Below, in pieces: positions 16,333 to 25,370 of a stretch of 64,000 nt of DNA. The stretch comes from JBDHWI01 sp964590135 (lineage in GTDB: Bacteria; Chloroflexota; Anaerolineae; J036; Brachytrichaceae). The DNA lies in contig CAZPVX010000028.1 of NCBI GenBank assembly GCA_964590135.1, positions 1-64,000 on the forward strand, read 5' to 3'. A model generated the notes under the pieces. It was not told where the DNA came from and searched no databases. It saw only the letters and a program-made list of their open reading frames with translations. Position 1 is the stretch's first letter, and each line of letters starts with the position of its first letter. A program made the translations under genes and the position numbers.

Positions 16333-18574
16333 TCGTATCGATTTCGTCGCTCGAGTTGGATTCGATCATCGGCACTGTAACGTGGATGCACGTGCCTCGA
16401 CCGAGTTCGCTCTCCACCACAAACGTGCCACCCAGTTGATCGGCGCGCTCGCGCATGGAAATCAACCCCAAGTGGCCAGTGTAGGTCGCCTTGGGATCGA
16501 AGCCACGCCCGTTGTCTCGCACTTCGAGGACAATCTTGTCGTTGCGCTGCGACACCGAAATGTCGATGCGTGTGGCCTGAGCATGGCGGATCGTGTTTTG
16601 CACGGCTTCGAGCGCGATGCGGTAAATCGCCTCTTTGGCATCGAACGAAATCACCGGCTCTTCATCCGGCGCGCTGATGCGCGCATCGATCTTGTGGCGC
16701 TTGCAAAGCGCATCCGTCTGCTTGCGCAGCGCCTGCACCAAACCCTCAGTGGCGAGCGTCTCTGGTCGCAATTCGAAGATCAGCGCCTTCATCTCGGCCA
16801 GCGCGCCGTTGGCCAGGTTGAGCGAGTAGTTCAGCGGCTCACGCGCCGGCGATTCGCCATCCAGAATGACCTGCGCAGTCTGGATGCCCAGCGTCACGCC
16901 ATACAGCGCCTGCGACACGGAATCATGTAATTCGCGCGCCAGCCGGCTGCGCTCCGAAGCCGCCGCAGCCTGGGTTTCATGCCGGCGCAAGCGCGCATTT
17001 TCGATGGCCGCTGCAGCCTGACGAGACCAGGCAACGAACAAGCTGGCATGATCACTGGTGTAGCGCAGCGGCCGGCGGCAGCCAACAACCACCAAGCCGA
17101 CAGTGAGATCGTTGACGATGAGCGGGGCGATCATCCACGATAGCATTGAAGGGTTGGCAGCCGATCCACCGAGCATGACATTTACGACCTCTTGTGCATC
17201 GGCCACACTGGCCGGCGGAGATTCGCTGGTGGTCACCTTTTGAACTTCCAGCGCGCGCCACAGCATGTGCACCGATGAAAGCGAGCGGTAGGGTTGCACC
17301 ATCAACGTTTCATCGGCATAAGTGGCGGTGGTGAGTTGGATGGTGCCATCGTGCTTGGGCAACGCGATGGCCGCCTTGTCGAAGGGCAACACAATGGATA
17401 GCTGCTTCAGCGCGATACGAGGCGCATCTTGCAATTGGAAGGGTGATGCCAGAATGCGCGACGATTCCAGCAAAAGCGCCAAATCAGCCGACAGTCGAAT
17501 CGTTTCCTTGAGTTGAACAAATTGCCGCACGAGGACAAGGATGATGATGGTCGCCAATCCTAGAGCAACTATGTTGAAGGTGGACTGAGGCGGATTGGCC
17601 AGGCTGACAAAATGCTCGTATACCAGCAAACAAAATGCCAATCCGATCCACACATAGGGGACAAGAAATGCGACCTTGCGGGCGGTTTGTCTAATGGGGT
17701 TGGTCGCGGGCCGGTCATCAAATGGATTGACGATCTCGTTTGGCCAAAGGTGCGCCACGACAATCAACTTGATGCCGGCCCACGCTGCCAGCACATAGCG
17801 GATCACATACATGACGTCTGCCAGCGAGCCGCTGACATAGGTTCCCCTGACCATCTGCATATTGAAGATGACATCTGCGACGACCATGGTTAGCGCGCTC
17901 AACCCGAGCAAAACGTGAAATGATTGCAGTCGGCCCGAACTCAGTATGATGGCAATGACGCCAAGCAAGAGCGCCATGCCCATCGATGGATATGCAATGG
18001 ACACGAAGAGCGAAAGTCCATCCGGCTCGCTACGATTGAAGATGGGATTGAACATCAATGTCCAAAACAACATCAACGACGAGACTGTCACGATGCCCAT
18101 GTCCAAAATCAGGCGCAGACGTTCATTGGGTTTGAGCATGCGCGCCGGCAAGATGAAGATGCCAACGATGAAGTAGACATAGAATGCCAGATAGGCTGCA
18201 TCAGCCAGTGAAGGATAGATGCTGGTCTTCATCACGACTTCAATGAAGCCCCAGATCACATCGCCAATGGCGTATATGGCAAAAGCGATGCCAATCAGCA
18301 TCCAGGCAATCCCAACGCGGTGCGACACGCGCTTGGCGACAAACGCCGCATAAATCAGCACGCCCGCTGCGATAAAGCCATAGATGAACTCCAGGCAATC
18401 GCTCACCATCGACACTGTCGCCGGCGGCCACGGCAGGACATAGACGATCAGCGCATGCAGCAGAATAACCGCCACACCCAAAAACAACGCTACCGGAAAC
18501 GCAAAGCGCAATCGGCCGGGCTGTAGCTGCTCGCTGGTGTGAATCATCGTAGTCATGGAGCCGTATATGCCCAT
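16310..18574 (-). CDS. NarL-class membrane sensor histidine kinase with GAF domain
   Basis: 754 aa from ATG 18574 (a GTG lies directly upstream). About ten hydrophobic segments at residues 20-360 form a membrane input module. A GAF domain follows at about 375-525. The HisKA_3-type dimerisation domain then appears: RSRLARELHDSVSQAL with the phospho-accepting His near residue 550. The HATPase domain has the N-box AVQNTIRHAQ and the G-box DNGRGFDPK ... HLGLISMRERA. No response regulator is adjacent, so the kinase is an orphan in this window. It lies downstream of the partner-switching genes on the same strand, separated by about 160 bp that may hold its own promoter. Its end overlaps convergent lspA. 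Confidence 0.9.
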   Translation of the reverse strand: MGIYGSMTTMIHTSEQLQPGRLRFAFPVALFLGVAVILLHALIVYVLPWPPATVSMVSDCLEFIYGFIAAGVLIYAAFVAKRVSHRVGIAWMLIGIAFAIYAIGDVIWGFIEVVMKTSIYPSLADAAYLAFYVYFIVGIFILPARMLKPNERLRLILDMGIVTVSSLMLFWTLMFNPIFNRSEPDGLSLFVSIAYPSMGMALLLGVIAIILSSGRLQSFHVLLGLSALTMVVADVIFNMQMVRGTYVSGSLADVMYVIRYVLAAWAGIKLIVVAHLWPNEIVNPFDDRPATNPIRQTARKVAFLVPYVWIGLAFCLLVYEHFVSLANPPQSTFNIVALGLATIIILVLVRQFVQLKETIRLSADLALLLESSRILASPFQLQDAPRIALKQLSIVLPFDKAAIALPKHDGTIQLTTATYADETLMVQPYRSLSSVHMLWRALEVQKVTTSESPPASVADAQEVVNVMLGGSAANPSMLSWMIAPLIVNDLTVGLVVVGCRRPLRYTSDHASLFVAWSRQAAAAIENARLRRHETQAAAASERSRLARELHDSVSQALYGVTLGIQTAQVILDGESPAREPLNYSLNLANGALAEMKALIFELRPETLATEGLVQALRKQTDALCKRHKIDARISAPDEEPVISFDAKEAIYRIALEAVQNTIRHAQATRIDISVSQRNDKIVLEVRDNGRGFDPKATYTGHLGLISMRERADQLGGTFVVESELGRGTCIHVTVPMIESNSSDEIDTISLSSRR

Positions 18575-18738
18575 CACACTCTATACAATGGCGGTCATCT
18601 TTTACAGGAAAATGTAAGTAGGTATATTGTCTTGCCTAAAGTGTCGAGTGGTAACAGCCGAAAGTATTAGGCCAAAGATCGGGATAAAGAAGGAGGAGAC
18701 GCCGGCCTCACAGCGGCACTCCGATGCGCCATCAACCT

Positions 18739-19089
18739 TTATACATTCGCGACCGCCTCAGCTTCTGAGGGGAAGATACGGATGGCCTCATTCAAGCGCG
18801 TCAGCTCAAAGATGTGCTGGTAATGGTCGCTCAACCCAAACGCAAGCAGTTTCTGGCCGGCGCGATTGGCGCGCACCAGCAACATCACCAGCAAGCCAAT
18901 GCCGCTGCTGTTCATGTAGTCCAGCTTGGTGAAATTCAAAATGAGCGTGCGCGCGCCACCACTGGACGCCTCGGCATAGGCGTTGGTCAGCGCCTGCTCA
19001 GCAGCGTTGTTCACATCCCCTTCGATATCGATCACACTCGCCTTTGCGCTCAACTTCCTGACATTGACATTAATTTTTATCGATTGCAT
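18739..19089 (-). CDS. STAS-domain anti-sigma-factor antagonist
   Basis: 116 aa. Single STAS domain like SpoIIAA/RsbV. The phosphorylation segment reads LDYMNSSGIGLLVML, with the target serine among Ser61-Ser62; the usual Asp before the serines is Asn here. In partner-switching systems such a protein is phosphorylated by an RsbW-type kinase and dephosphorylated by a PP2C phosphatase. Both activities are encoded as one fused protein directly upstream (19209-20852), which makes them natural partners. No sigma factor gene is in the window, so the output is unknown. Confidence 0.88.
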   Translation of the reverse strand: MQSIKINVNVRKLSAKASVIDIEGDVNNAAEQALTNAYAEASSGGARTLILNFTKLDYMNSSGIGLLVMLLVRANRAGQKLLAFGLSDHYQHIFELTRLNEAIRIFPSEAEAVANV

Positions 19090-19196
19090 GTTTCCCTCAT
19101 GATTTCAAGTCCGGAGCCCAAGCCCGGATTCCGACAGAATCGCAGTTGTTTTGCCGCCTCGCCTTCAACGCCACACTTCTGGGATGGGAGCGCCGG

Positions 19197-19231
19197 CTCC
19201 TCTCTCTTTCAGGAAGAGGCCGAAGGCGGGT
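19197..19231. repeat. Dispersed CTCTCTTTCAGGA-type repeat, copy 1
   Basis: CTCTCTTTCAGGA followed by AGAGGCCG and a G-rich tail, closely matching the copy at 30550. The CTCT...AGAG arms can fold. This copy overlaps the 3' end of the PP2C gene and supplies its stop codon. Confidence 0.55.
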
Positions 19232-20852
19232 CAACATCCATCTCCAACTCCACCACATGATGCGATGCATCCGTGTAGGCGCGCATCCGATCCACCATTT
19301 TCTCGATCAGGAACAGGCCCCACCCGCGCGGAGATTGCTTGCCGGCGAGCTTTGCATCCAGATCGGGAATTTGCGCCGGCGGAATGTGTTTGTTCAAACC
19401 CTGATCGGCGATGCGCACCAGCAAGGTGCGCGGCGAGGCCAGCACCTCGACTTCCACCATCAGATTGGCACGGTTCTGATTGCCGTGCTCGATGGCATTC
19501 ATCACCGATTCAGCCACGGCGGTCTTCAATCGATCGCGCCGGCTGTGGAGCAGGCCGGCGCCGACGACAGCCTCATCGACTCGTTGCATGGCCACGCGCT
19601 CATTGCCCGGCACGCTTGGCAACTCGAATTGTGTCAGTGAACGCCATTCATCCGAGACGCGCAACGCTTCTGGCATATCGCCGGCAAGCGGCAAAGGCGG
19701 CGGCGGAGAATGGTCTTCGCTGCGCTGCAACGTGACCAGCGTCACATCATCTTCCTGTTCCCACCCCGGCCCGGTAAAGTGCGTCAACTCATTCATCAGA
19801 TAGTCGATCAGGTTTTCATTCGCTGGCCGGCGCTGCATGAGTTGGCCCAGGCGCGGGAAGCCAAGCATCTCACGGCGCGTGTTGTGCGCTTCCACCAACC
19901 CATCGCTATAGAACAATACGCTCTCGCCGGCCTCGATCACCGTCTGTCGCTCTTCGTACCGCATGCCAGACAACAGGCCAAGCGGCATGCCGGTGGCGCG
20001 CATCTCCTGCACTTCTCCGTGCCGATGACGGAAGGGCAAATCATGGCCGGCGTTGGCATACGTCAGCAGGCCGCTGCGCTGGTCGAGGATGGCATACAGG
20101 CATGTGACAAACATCTTCGGCGGGATCTCTCGCGCCAGCCGCTCATTCACAATTTGCAGCACATCGCCTGGTGAATCGGATTCAATGGCGGCAGTGCGCA
20201 GCATCGTGCGCGTGGTCGCCATGACGATAGCTGACGGCACGCCTTTGTCAGTCACATCACCGATGACAATGGCAAGCCGGCCATCCGAGAGCGTGATGAA
20301 GTCGTAGAAGTCGCCACCCACCTCTCGCGCTGGCCGCCAGAGCGCCGCAATATTCCAGCCCGGCAAGACTGGCACCTCGCGCGGCAAAAGTGTCTCCTGA
20401 ATCAGGCGCGCCACGCGCAACTCCTGTTCGATGCGCTCGCGCGCCTGCGCTTCAATCTCCTGCTTGCGCGCCAGTTGTGCCACGCGCACCGCCGGCGCGG
20501 CCTGTGTCGCCAAATTCGCCAGCAGCTCGCGGTCGTCGGCAGAATACAGTTGATCCCCCTTGCGCGCGCCGAGATTGATCATGCCGACCAGTTCGCCCTG
20601 GCTGACCAGCGGCACAACCAACGCGACGCCGGCTCGGCGCAGGGCGCGCACAGCGGGTGTGTCAAGATCAATCGTCTCAACGAAGGTGACATCGGGCTGG
20701 CGTTCCAGATAACGAATGAGTGGATCATCGGGTGCAATGTCAATCTCCGGCATGGGCGTGAAGTTCATCGCCGGCGGGCTCGCGGCAGCCGTCTCCGCCA
20801 CGCTCGATGAACGTGAGAACAGGCGGGATAAGCGTTGCCGTAATGTTGTCAT
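19209..20852 (-). CDS. GAF - SpoIIE-type PP2C phosphatase - RsbW-like HATPase fusion
   Basis: 547 aa. N-terminal GAF domain (about 30-150; QGELVGMINLGARKGD). A SpoIIE/RsbU-type PP2C domain follows (about 165-385; VGGDFYDFITLSDGRLAIVIGDVTDKG, in two adjoining motifs, and later VLFYSDGLVEAHN). The C-terminal HATPase (about 420-540) is of the anti-sigma kinase type (ESVMNAIEHGNQNRA; SPRGWGLFLIEKMVDRM). One protein thus seems able both to dephosphorylate and to phosphorylate a STAS partner such as the downstream gene. Its start is one base after the stop of the membrane sensor upstream, so that sensor may supply input. The last codons and the stop lie within a dispersed repeat (19197-19231). Confidence 0.9.
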   Translation of the reverse strand: MTTLRQRLSRLFSRSSSVAETAAASPPAMNFTPMPEIDIAPDDPLIRYLERQPDVTFVETIDLDTPAVRALRRAGVALVVPLVSQGELVGMINLGARKGDQLYSADDRELLANLATQAAPAVRVAQLARKQEIEAQARERIEQELRVARLIQETLLPREVPVLPGWNIAALWRPAREVGGDFYDFITLSDGRLAIVIGDVTDKGVPSAIVMATTRTMLRTAAIESDSPGDVLQIVNERLAREIPPKMFVTCLYAILDQRSGLLTYANAGHDLPFRHRHGEVQEMRATGMPLGLLSGMRYEERQTVIEAGESVLFYSDGLVEAHNTRREMLGFPRLGQLMQRRPANENLIDYLMNELTHFTGPGWEQEDDVTLVTLQRSEDHSPPPPLPLAGDMPEALRVSDEWRSLTQFELPSVPGNERVAMQRVDEAVVGAGLLHSRRDRLKTAVAESVMNAIEHGNQNRANLMVEVEVLASPRTLLVRIADQGLNKHIPPAQIPDLDAKLAGKQSPRGWGLFLIEKMVDRMRAYTDASHHVVELEMDVDPPSASS

Positions 20853-20853
20853 A

Positions 20854-22086
20854 TCACCTTTTCTTCATCCACACGCTCACGTGCTCTGGTTGCATGGCCT
20901 CATCCACCGACGCCAGCAGCGCCGTCGAGAGTTTGTCGATGTCCACCTCATGTTGCGCAACATTCGCAAAACGCGACAACGTCTGCACTGCATTGTATTT
21001 GCGACGATAAGTGCGCAGTTCGATCAACGCCTGCGCGCGCTGGCGAATCGGGCTGAAGAGCAAGCCGAAGACAATGGTCGAGATTACGACGCCGGCCATG
21101 CTCTGCGTGTGCGTGATCTCGCGGAAGAGCTGTTGCAGCAGCAGCACAGTGCCGAAATACAACACGACAAGGCCGGCAGTCAATCCGCTGTAGACGATGG
21201 CGCGAAAGGCGATGCGATCAACATCCCACAAGCGGAACCGCAACGCAGACAACCCCAGCGAGATGGGCAGCGCATTCAGCATGGCATACTCAATTGCCAC
21301 GCCCAGCAACACGTAAATCACGCGCGCATTGCCGGGTCGCATCACTGCCGGCAGCAGCATCGGCACAAGATAGTTGAAGGTGAGGAAGCCTGTCGCGGCA
21401 CACACCAACCCATACACCACCCATTTTGTCTGCTGCCGGCGCAGGCTGTCTGAGAAGCGCATATAGCGCCAGATTTGCATGCTGATGCCGCTGATGATCC
21501 AGCCTGCAACCGCCAGCGTCGGCATTTGGCGAGGCGGCCAGCCAAACGCGATGATGAAATACCACACCACCGTGATTGCATTGAACCCCACTGCCAGCAG
21601 CCCGCTCCACCATGGCACATACGCCGGATAGGGAAACAAATGCAGAAAGAAGCACACACCCAGCAAGCCGACGATATAAATCGTCATGTAGGCTATCTGC
21701 AGCCAGATCTGATCGATATCGCGCAAAGCATCGCCTGGGCGGGCGATCACTGGCGCCATGCACACCAGCATGACGCAGGCAAGCAGCACCAGGCGGTCCT
21801 TCGAGCGACGAAAGAAGATCAACGCCGCAACCAGAAAGTGAATGCCAAACAGCACTGCATCGGCCAACAGGATGAAGTTGGGGATCAACGCTGGCGGCAA
21901 AGCAAACGGCTGCAACACAAACGCGTTTGAGAACCCGATGGCTGTCAACTGGCGCTCGCGATAGGGCGTTGTCAACACGAACACGATGAGCGATAGCACG
22001 CTGAAGAAAATAACGGACGAGCGTGCCAGAAACAGCATCCAGCCGTCCAGGTTATAGGCGTCGATGGCGGCTATTTTCGTTTTCAT
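20854..22086 (-). CDS. Multi-helix membrane sensor lacking an output domain (second of a pair)
   Basis: 410 aa from ATG 22086, which overlaps the upstream stop by 4 bp (ATGA). About nine to ten membrane helices, then a cytoplasmic tail of roughly 60 residues (LIELRTYRRKYNAVQTLSRF ... MQPEHVSVWMKKR). Tails like this normally lead into a GAF, kinase or phosphatase module, but here the protein stops. The next gene, one base downstream, begins with a GAF-PP2C protein, so this looks like a sensor separated from its output. No catalytic domain seen. Ligand unknown. Confidence 0.7.
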   Translation of the reverse strand: MKTKIAAIDAYNLDGWMLFLARSSVIFFSVLSLIVFVLTTPYRERQLTAIGFSNAFVLQPFALPPALIPNFILLADAVLFGIHFLVAALIFFRRSKDRLVLLACVMLVCMAPVIARPGDALRDIDQIWLQIAYMTIYIVGLLGVCFFLHLFPYPAYVPWWSGLLAVGFNAITVVWYFIIAFGWPPRQMPTLAVAGWIISGISMQIWRYMRFSDSLRRQQTKWVVYGLVCAATGFLTFNYLVPMLLPAVMRPGNARVIYVLLGVAIEYAMLNALPISLGLSALRFRLWDVDRIAFRAIVYSGLTAGLVVLYFGTVLLLQQLFREITHTQSMAGVVISTIVFGLLFSPIRQRAQALIELRTYRRKYNAVQTLSRFANVAQHEVDIDKLSTALLASVDEAMQPEHVSVWMKKR

Positions 22087-23612
22087 CGCTCTGCATCCGC
22101 CGGCAGTCGCGGCACTTCCCGCAGCCACAAGCCGGCGTGTGGAGTGTGTGCGACTGCCGCAGCCACGCCGATCAAATCGTGCGAGAGCTTGTCCATCCGC
22201 GCATATTCGTCGTTGCGAAGATCGGCGTTGAATTGGGCGATGCGCCGCTGCGACTGGTATTTCTCGCGATAGAAAACACGGTCGATGATCCTCTGCGCCG
22301 TATTGCGAATGGGCGTGAACAGCGCCACGCCAAGCAGCGTGGTGGCTACCAGCACGATATCGGAGCCTTGCTGGCGGTCCAGCGCCGCACCAAACATGCG
22401 TTGCACGACGAGCAGCGCGGCGAGGTAGAACAGCGCCAGGGCAACGGTGATCACGCCGGCCACCAGGGTGCGATTGATGATGACATCGACTTCGAGGTAA
22501 CGATGGCGCACGATGGCATAGGCGATGCCGAGCGTGAAGACGAAGAACAACACGCTGGCATCTGTGAGATTGGCGATCGGCCGGCGGATGAGCAGCGCCG
22601 GCAGCGCAATCAACACCTGGCTTAGCACACCGACCAGGCCGCCGGTGTAGACGATCCAGCGAATCTTTTGCCGCGTGCGATGGTCGCGTGTTTTAACGTA
22701 GCTCCAGATTGCCACTCCCAGCGACAGGCTGATGCAGGCGCCGGCGATGATGGCTGTGGCAGCACGCCACTTCGCAAACCAGTGCAGCGCCACCGGGTCG
22801 TTCACCCATTGCACCAGCAAAAAGCCGAAGAAGAAAATATAGGGCACGGCATAGGAAAACAAGATCGAGCGGCGATTGCTCAACATGAGCCGCATTCTTT
22901 CCGGCGGGCGCGTGAATTCAAATGAGAAGCGCAACAGTGCTGTCAGCGTGAGGATATAGCCGGCGCTTGCCGTCAGCATGAACCACCACAAATTGATGGG
23001 TTGCGCGGCAAAATCGCCGATCTGCAGGCCGAGTGAATACATGACCTGCGACGCAAACAAGCTCGGCACCCACAACAGCATGGCGCGCGAGGTGGTCTCA
23101 TTGGGGCGCGTGATGAACACGCCGACGCAGATGGCGGCGCTGCCGGCTGTGACCAGAATGATCAGCCAATAACGACTAAACCATTTGTCCCATGGAAAAG
23201 GCTGCAATTTGGCCTGCAGAAACATGAGCTGGTTGGCGTCTCCGCGCTCAACATCAGGTTCAAAGTTCGTGCGCTTGGCGGTGTAGATAACCGTGTTGCC
23301 GACGCGATACATCGCCTGCAAGTCGGGATTGGGTTTCAGAAAGAAGGCTGATTGCACGAGATCAGCCATGCTTACGCCATTGACCGCAAGAATTTCAAAG
23401 CGCCCTGATGTGTCGCTCGGTGGCGCATCCCACAGCGTCAGCACCACACTCTCGCGCTGCCACACCGGCTCGGTGATGACCATGCGCGCGCCATCGGAAG
23501 GCGTGTTGGCACGCAGGACAAAGAATGACATGGCTATCAGCGCGCTGGCCATTGCCACGCCGGCAGCCAACCGATTCAACGAATCATTGTGAGAGCGCTG
23601 TTTCTCCATCAT
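22083..23612 (-). CDS. Multi-helix membrane sensor with PDZ-like periplasmic segment, no output domain (first of a pair)
   Basis: 509 aa from ATG 23612 (second ATG at 23609), with a G-rich Shine-Dalgarno-like AAGGGG upstream. One N-terminal helix is followed by a ~120-residue external region containing a PDZ-like turn (GRFEILAVNGVSMADLVQ). About eight to nine helices come next, then a cytoplasmic tail (DRVFYREKYQSQRRIAQFNA ... HTPHAGLWLREVP) homologous in layout to that of the next gene. No kinase, cyclase or phosphatase domain follows. It heads the signalling operon, and is translationally coupled to the second sensor. Confidence 0.7.
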   Translation of the reverse strand: MMEKQRSHNDSLNRLAAGVAMASALIAMSFFVLRANTPSDGARMVITEPVWQRESVVLTLWDAPPSDTSGRFEILAVNGVSMADLVQSAFFLKPNPDLQAMYRVGNTVIYTAKRTNFEPDVERGDANQLMFLQAKLQPFPWDKWFSRYWLIILVTAGSAAICVGVFITRPNETTSRAMLLWVPSLFASQVMYSLGLQIGDFAAQPINLWWFMLTASAGYILTLTALLRFSFEFTRPPERMRLMLSNRRSILFSYAVPYIFFFGFLLVQWVNDPVALHWFAKWRAATAIIAGACISLSLGVAIWSYVKTRDHRTRQKIRWIVYTGGLVGVLSQVLIALPALLIRRPIANLTDASVLFFVFTLGIAYAIVRHRYLEVDVIINRTLVAGVITVALALFYLAALLVVQRMFGAALDRQQGSDIVLVATTLLGVALFTPIRNTAQRIIDRVFYREKYQSQRRIAQFNADLRNDEYARMDKLSHDLIGVAAAVAHTPHAGLWLREVPRLPADAER

Positions 23613-23804
23613 GCCCTGCCCCTTGCAGCGCGGGTCGCCGGCACGCACGTGAGCAACGCCATTGAAATTCGAGCCGGCAGCATTACTGACTGGAATTTTA
23701 TCTTGAAGCCGGTGATTGTGGCTGGTGATCCATCACGCGGCGCTTGCTGTGTCACCTGCCCGACAGAAGCTTCGGCCAAATTCGATATACTCTGCCGCAC
23801 AATC

Positions 23805-24527
23805 ATGAATATCGATCACGCAGTTGTGCTTGTGCCTGATCTGGCACAAGCCATTCATCGTTGGCAACAGGATGGATTCACCGTCACTCCGGGCGGAGTT
23901 CACACCGATGGCGTCACCCACAACGCGCTGGTGTGCTTTGCGGATGGCAGCTATATCGAATTGCTCGCCTTCTTGGAGACGCCGCCGGCAACGCATCGCT
24001 GGGCGCGTTTCGTTGGCCACTGGGGGCCGGTCGATTACGTGATTGCCACACAGGACATCGATGCAACCGTGCACGACCTGCGCGCGAGAGGGTTGCGCTA
24101 CGGCGACGTGGTTGATGGAGGCCGCACACGGCCGGATGGCGAAGCCATTCGCTGGCGCAGCACCTTCCCCACTGACCGCAAAGTGGCATTGCCGTTCATC
24201 ATCCAAGATGTCACCCGCCGGCAATTGCGCGTGCCCGTTGGCAATGCGACCCTGCATGGCAACGCAGCTGGAAGCATCGTGCAAGTGCGCGTGGACGTGC
24301 CGAATATCGATGCAGCCGCCCAGAAGTACGACATCCTGTTTGGCGAGCCAGAAGCACAGCCGCATGCACGCGTCTATCGACTGAAAGGCAGCCGCGTCTC
24401 GCTGAACCAACCTACCGCCGGCAGTCCCGAAGCGCATTTCATGCATGAGCGCGGCGCCGGCCCGATCGCCATCACCATCGGCGCACCCATCCCCATCGTC
24501 ATCAAACCCGAAGCGCTGAAGCCATGA
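23805..24527 (+). CDS. VOC/glyoxalase-like domain protein
   Basis: 240 aa from ATG 23805 (MNIDHAVVLVPDL). The open frame extends further upstream, but that part overlaps the divergent sensor gene and lacks family features. The vicinal-oxygen-chelate fold of the Glyoxalase_3 type is suggested by the opening strand with His, FADGSYIELLAF with the expected metal-ligand Glu, and a second beta-alpha unit near SIVQVRVDVPNIDAAAQKY. The substrate is unknown. Its stop overlaps the next gene's start (ATGA), so the pair is co-translated. Confidence 0.8.
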   Translation: MNIDHAVVLVPDLAQAIHRWQQDGFTVTPGGVHTDGVTHNALVCFADGSYIELLAFLETPPATHRWARFVGHWGPVDYVIATQDIDATVHDLRARGLRYGDVVDGGRTRPDGEAIRWRSTFPTDRKVALPFIIQDVTRRQLRVPVGNATLHGNAAGSIVQVRVDVPNIDAAAQKYDILFGEPEAQPHARVYRLKGSRVSLNQPTAGSPEAHFMHERGAGPIAITIGAPIPIVIKPEALKP

Positions 24528-25336
24528 TCGAAGTCATCTTCCTCGGCGTCGGCGCTGCCATCCCCATGCGCAACACCGCCAACGCAGCGTATCTGGTGCG
24601 CATTGGCAACGAGCGCATCTTGATCGATTGCGGGCCGGCCATCCTGCAACAGTTGGATGCAACCGGCATCTCGCCGGCGGAGATCACGCATGTATTCTTC
24701 ACGCATCGGCATGGCGATCACGCGCTGGGCTACCCGATGTTGATGCTGTGGTATGAGCTAAACCAGAATCAGGGCGTCAGCACGCCCATCTTCATCGCCA
24801 CCGAGCAAACCTTCAGCAGTCTGGATGCCCTGTGGGAGGCATGCTACGGTCACCTTACCGGCGTGGCTGAGGACGCGCCGCGCATCGTGCTGCCACAAAA
24901 TGCGCAAGGCAGCACGCAGATTCATCCGGCGATCATGCTGCGCACCTGGCCCATGTCGCACTCAGACTTCGCGCCGGTCATCGGCTTGCGCATCGAAACG
25001 CGCAACCAGTTCGGCCAGCATGTCGTCGCCTTCACCGGCGATACCAGCCCCAACGGCAACATTATTCCACTGGCGCGCGACGCGGATCTGCTGGTGCATG
25101 AGGCAGCGTTTTCATACACGTTGAATCCCGAATTTGGGGATGGCGCATTTGGGCATAGCACCGCGAAGTTCGCCGGCCAGAACGCGCGCGCCGCCGGCGC
25201 CAGAAAACTTGCGCTCGTTCACATCGATGCGAGGTACGAGGGCAGAGAGCATGCGTTGTTGGAAGAGGCGCGCACGGCATTTGGCGGGCCGGTGTGCCTG
25301 CCCATCGCCGGCCTCAGTGTGACGATCGGTTCATAG
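24524..25336 (+). CDS. MBL-fold metallohydrolase, RNase Z-like
   Basis: 270 aa. Metallo-beta-lactamase fold with the metal motif THRHGDH (His61, His63, Asp65, His66), IDCGPAI before it, FTGDTSPNGNI with a further metal ligand, and the C-terminal VHIDARYEG. The layout resembles tRNase Z/arylsulfatase-type enzymes, but the exosite arm of true RNase Z is not evident, so the substrate is open. Start ATG 24524 overlaps the VOC gene stop by 4 bp; the PLP gene follows 34 bp later. Confidence 0.85.
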   Translation: MIEVIFLGVGAAIPMRNTANAAYLVRIGNERILIDCGPAILQQLDATGISPAEITHVFFTHRHGDHALGYPMLMLWYELNQNQGVSTPIFIATEQTFSSLDALWEACYGHLTGVAEDAPRIVLPQNAQGSTQIHPAIMLRTWPMSHSDFAPVIGLRIETRNQFGQHVVAFTGDTSPNGNIIPLARDADLLVHEAAFSYTLNPEFGDGAFGHSTAKFAGQNARAAGARKLALVHIDARYEGREHALLEEARTAFGGPVCLPIAGLSVTIGS

Positions 25337-25370
25337 CGCAAGCGATTCACTCGCCATTTTGGAGGCCCGC

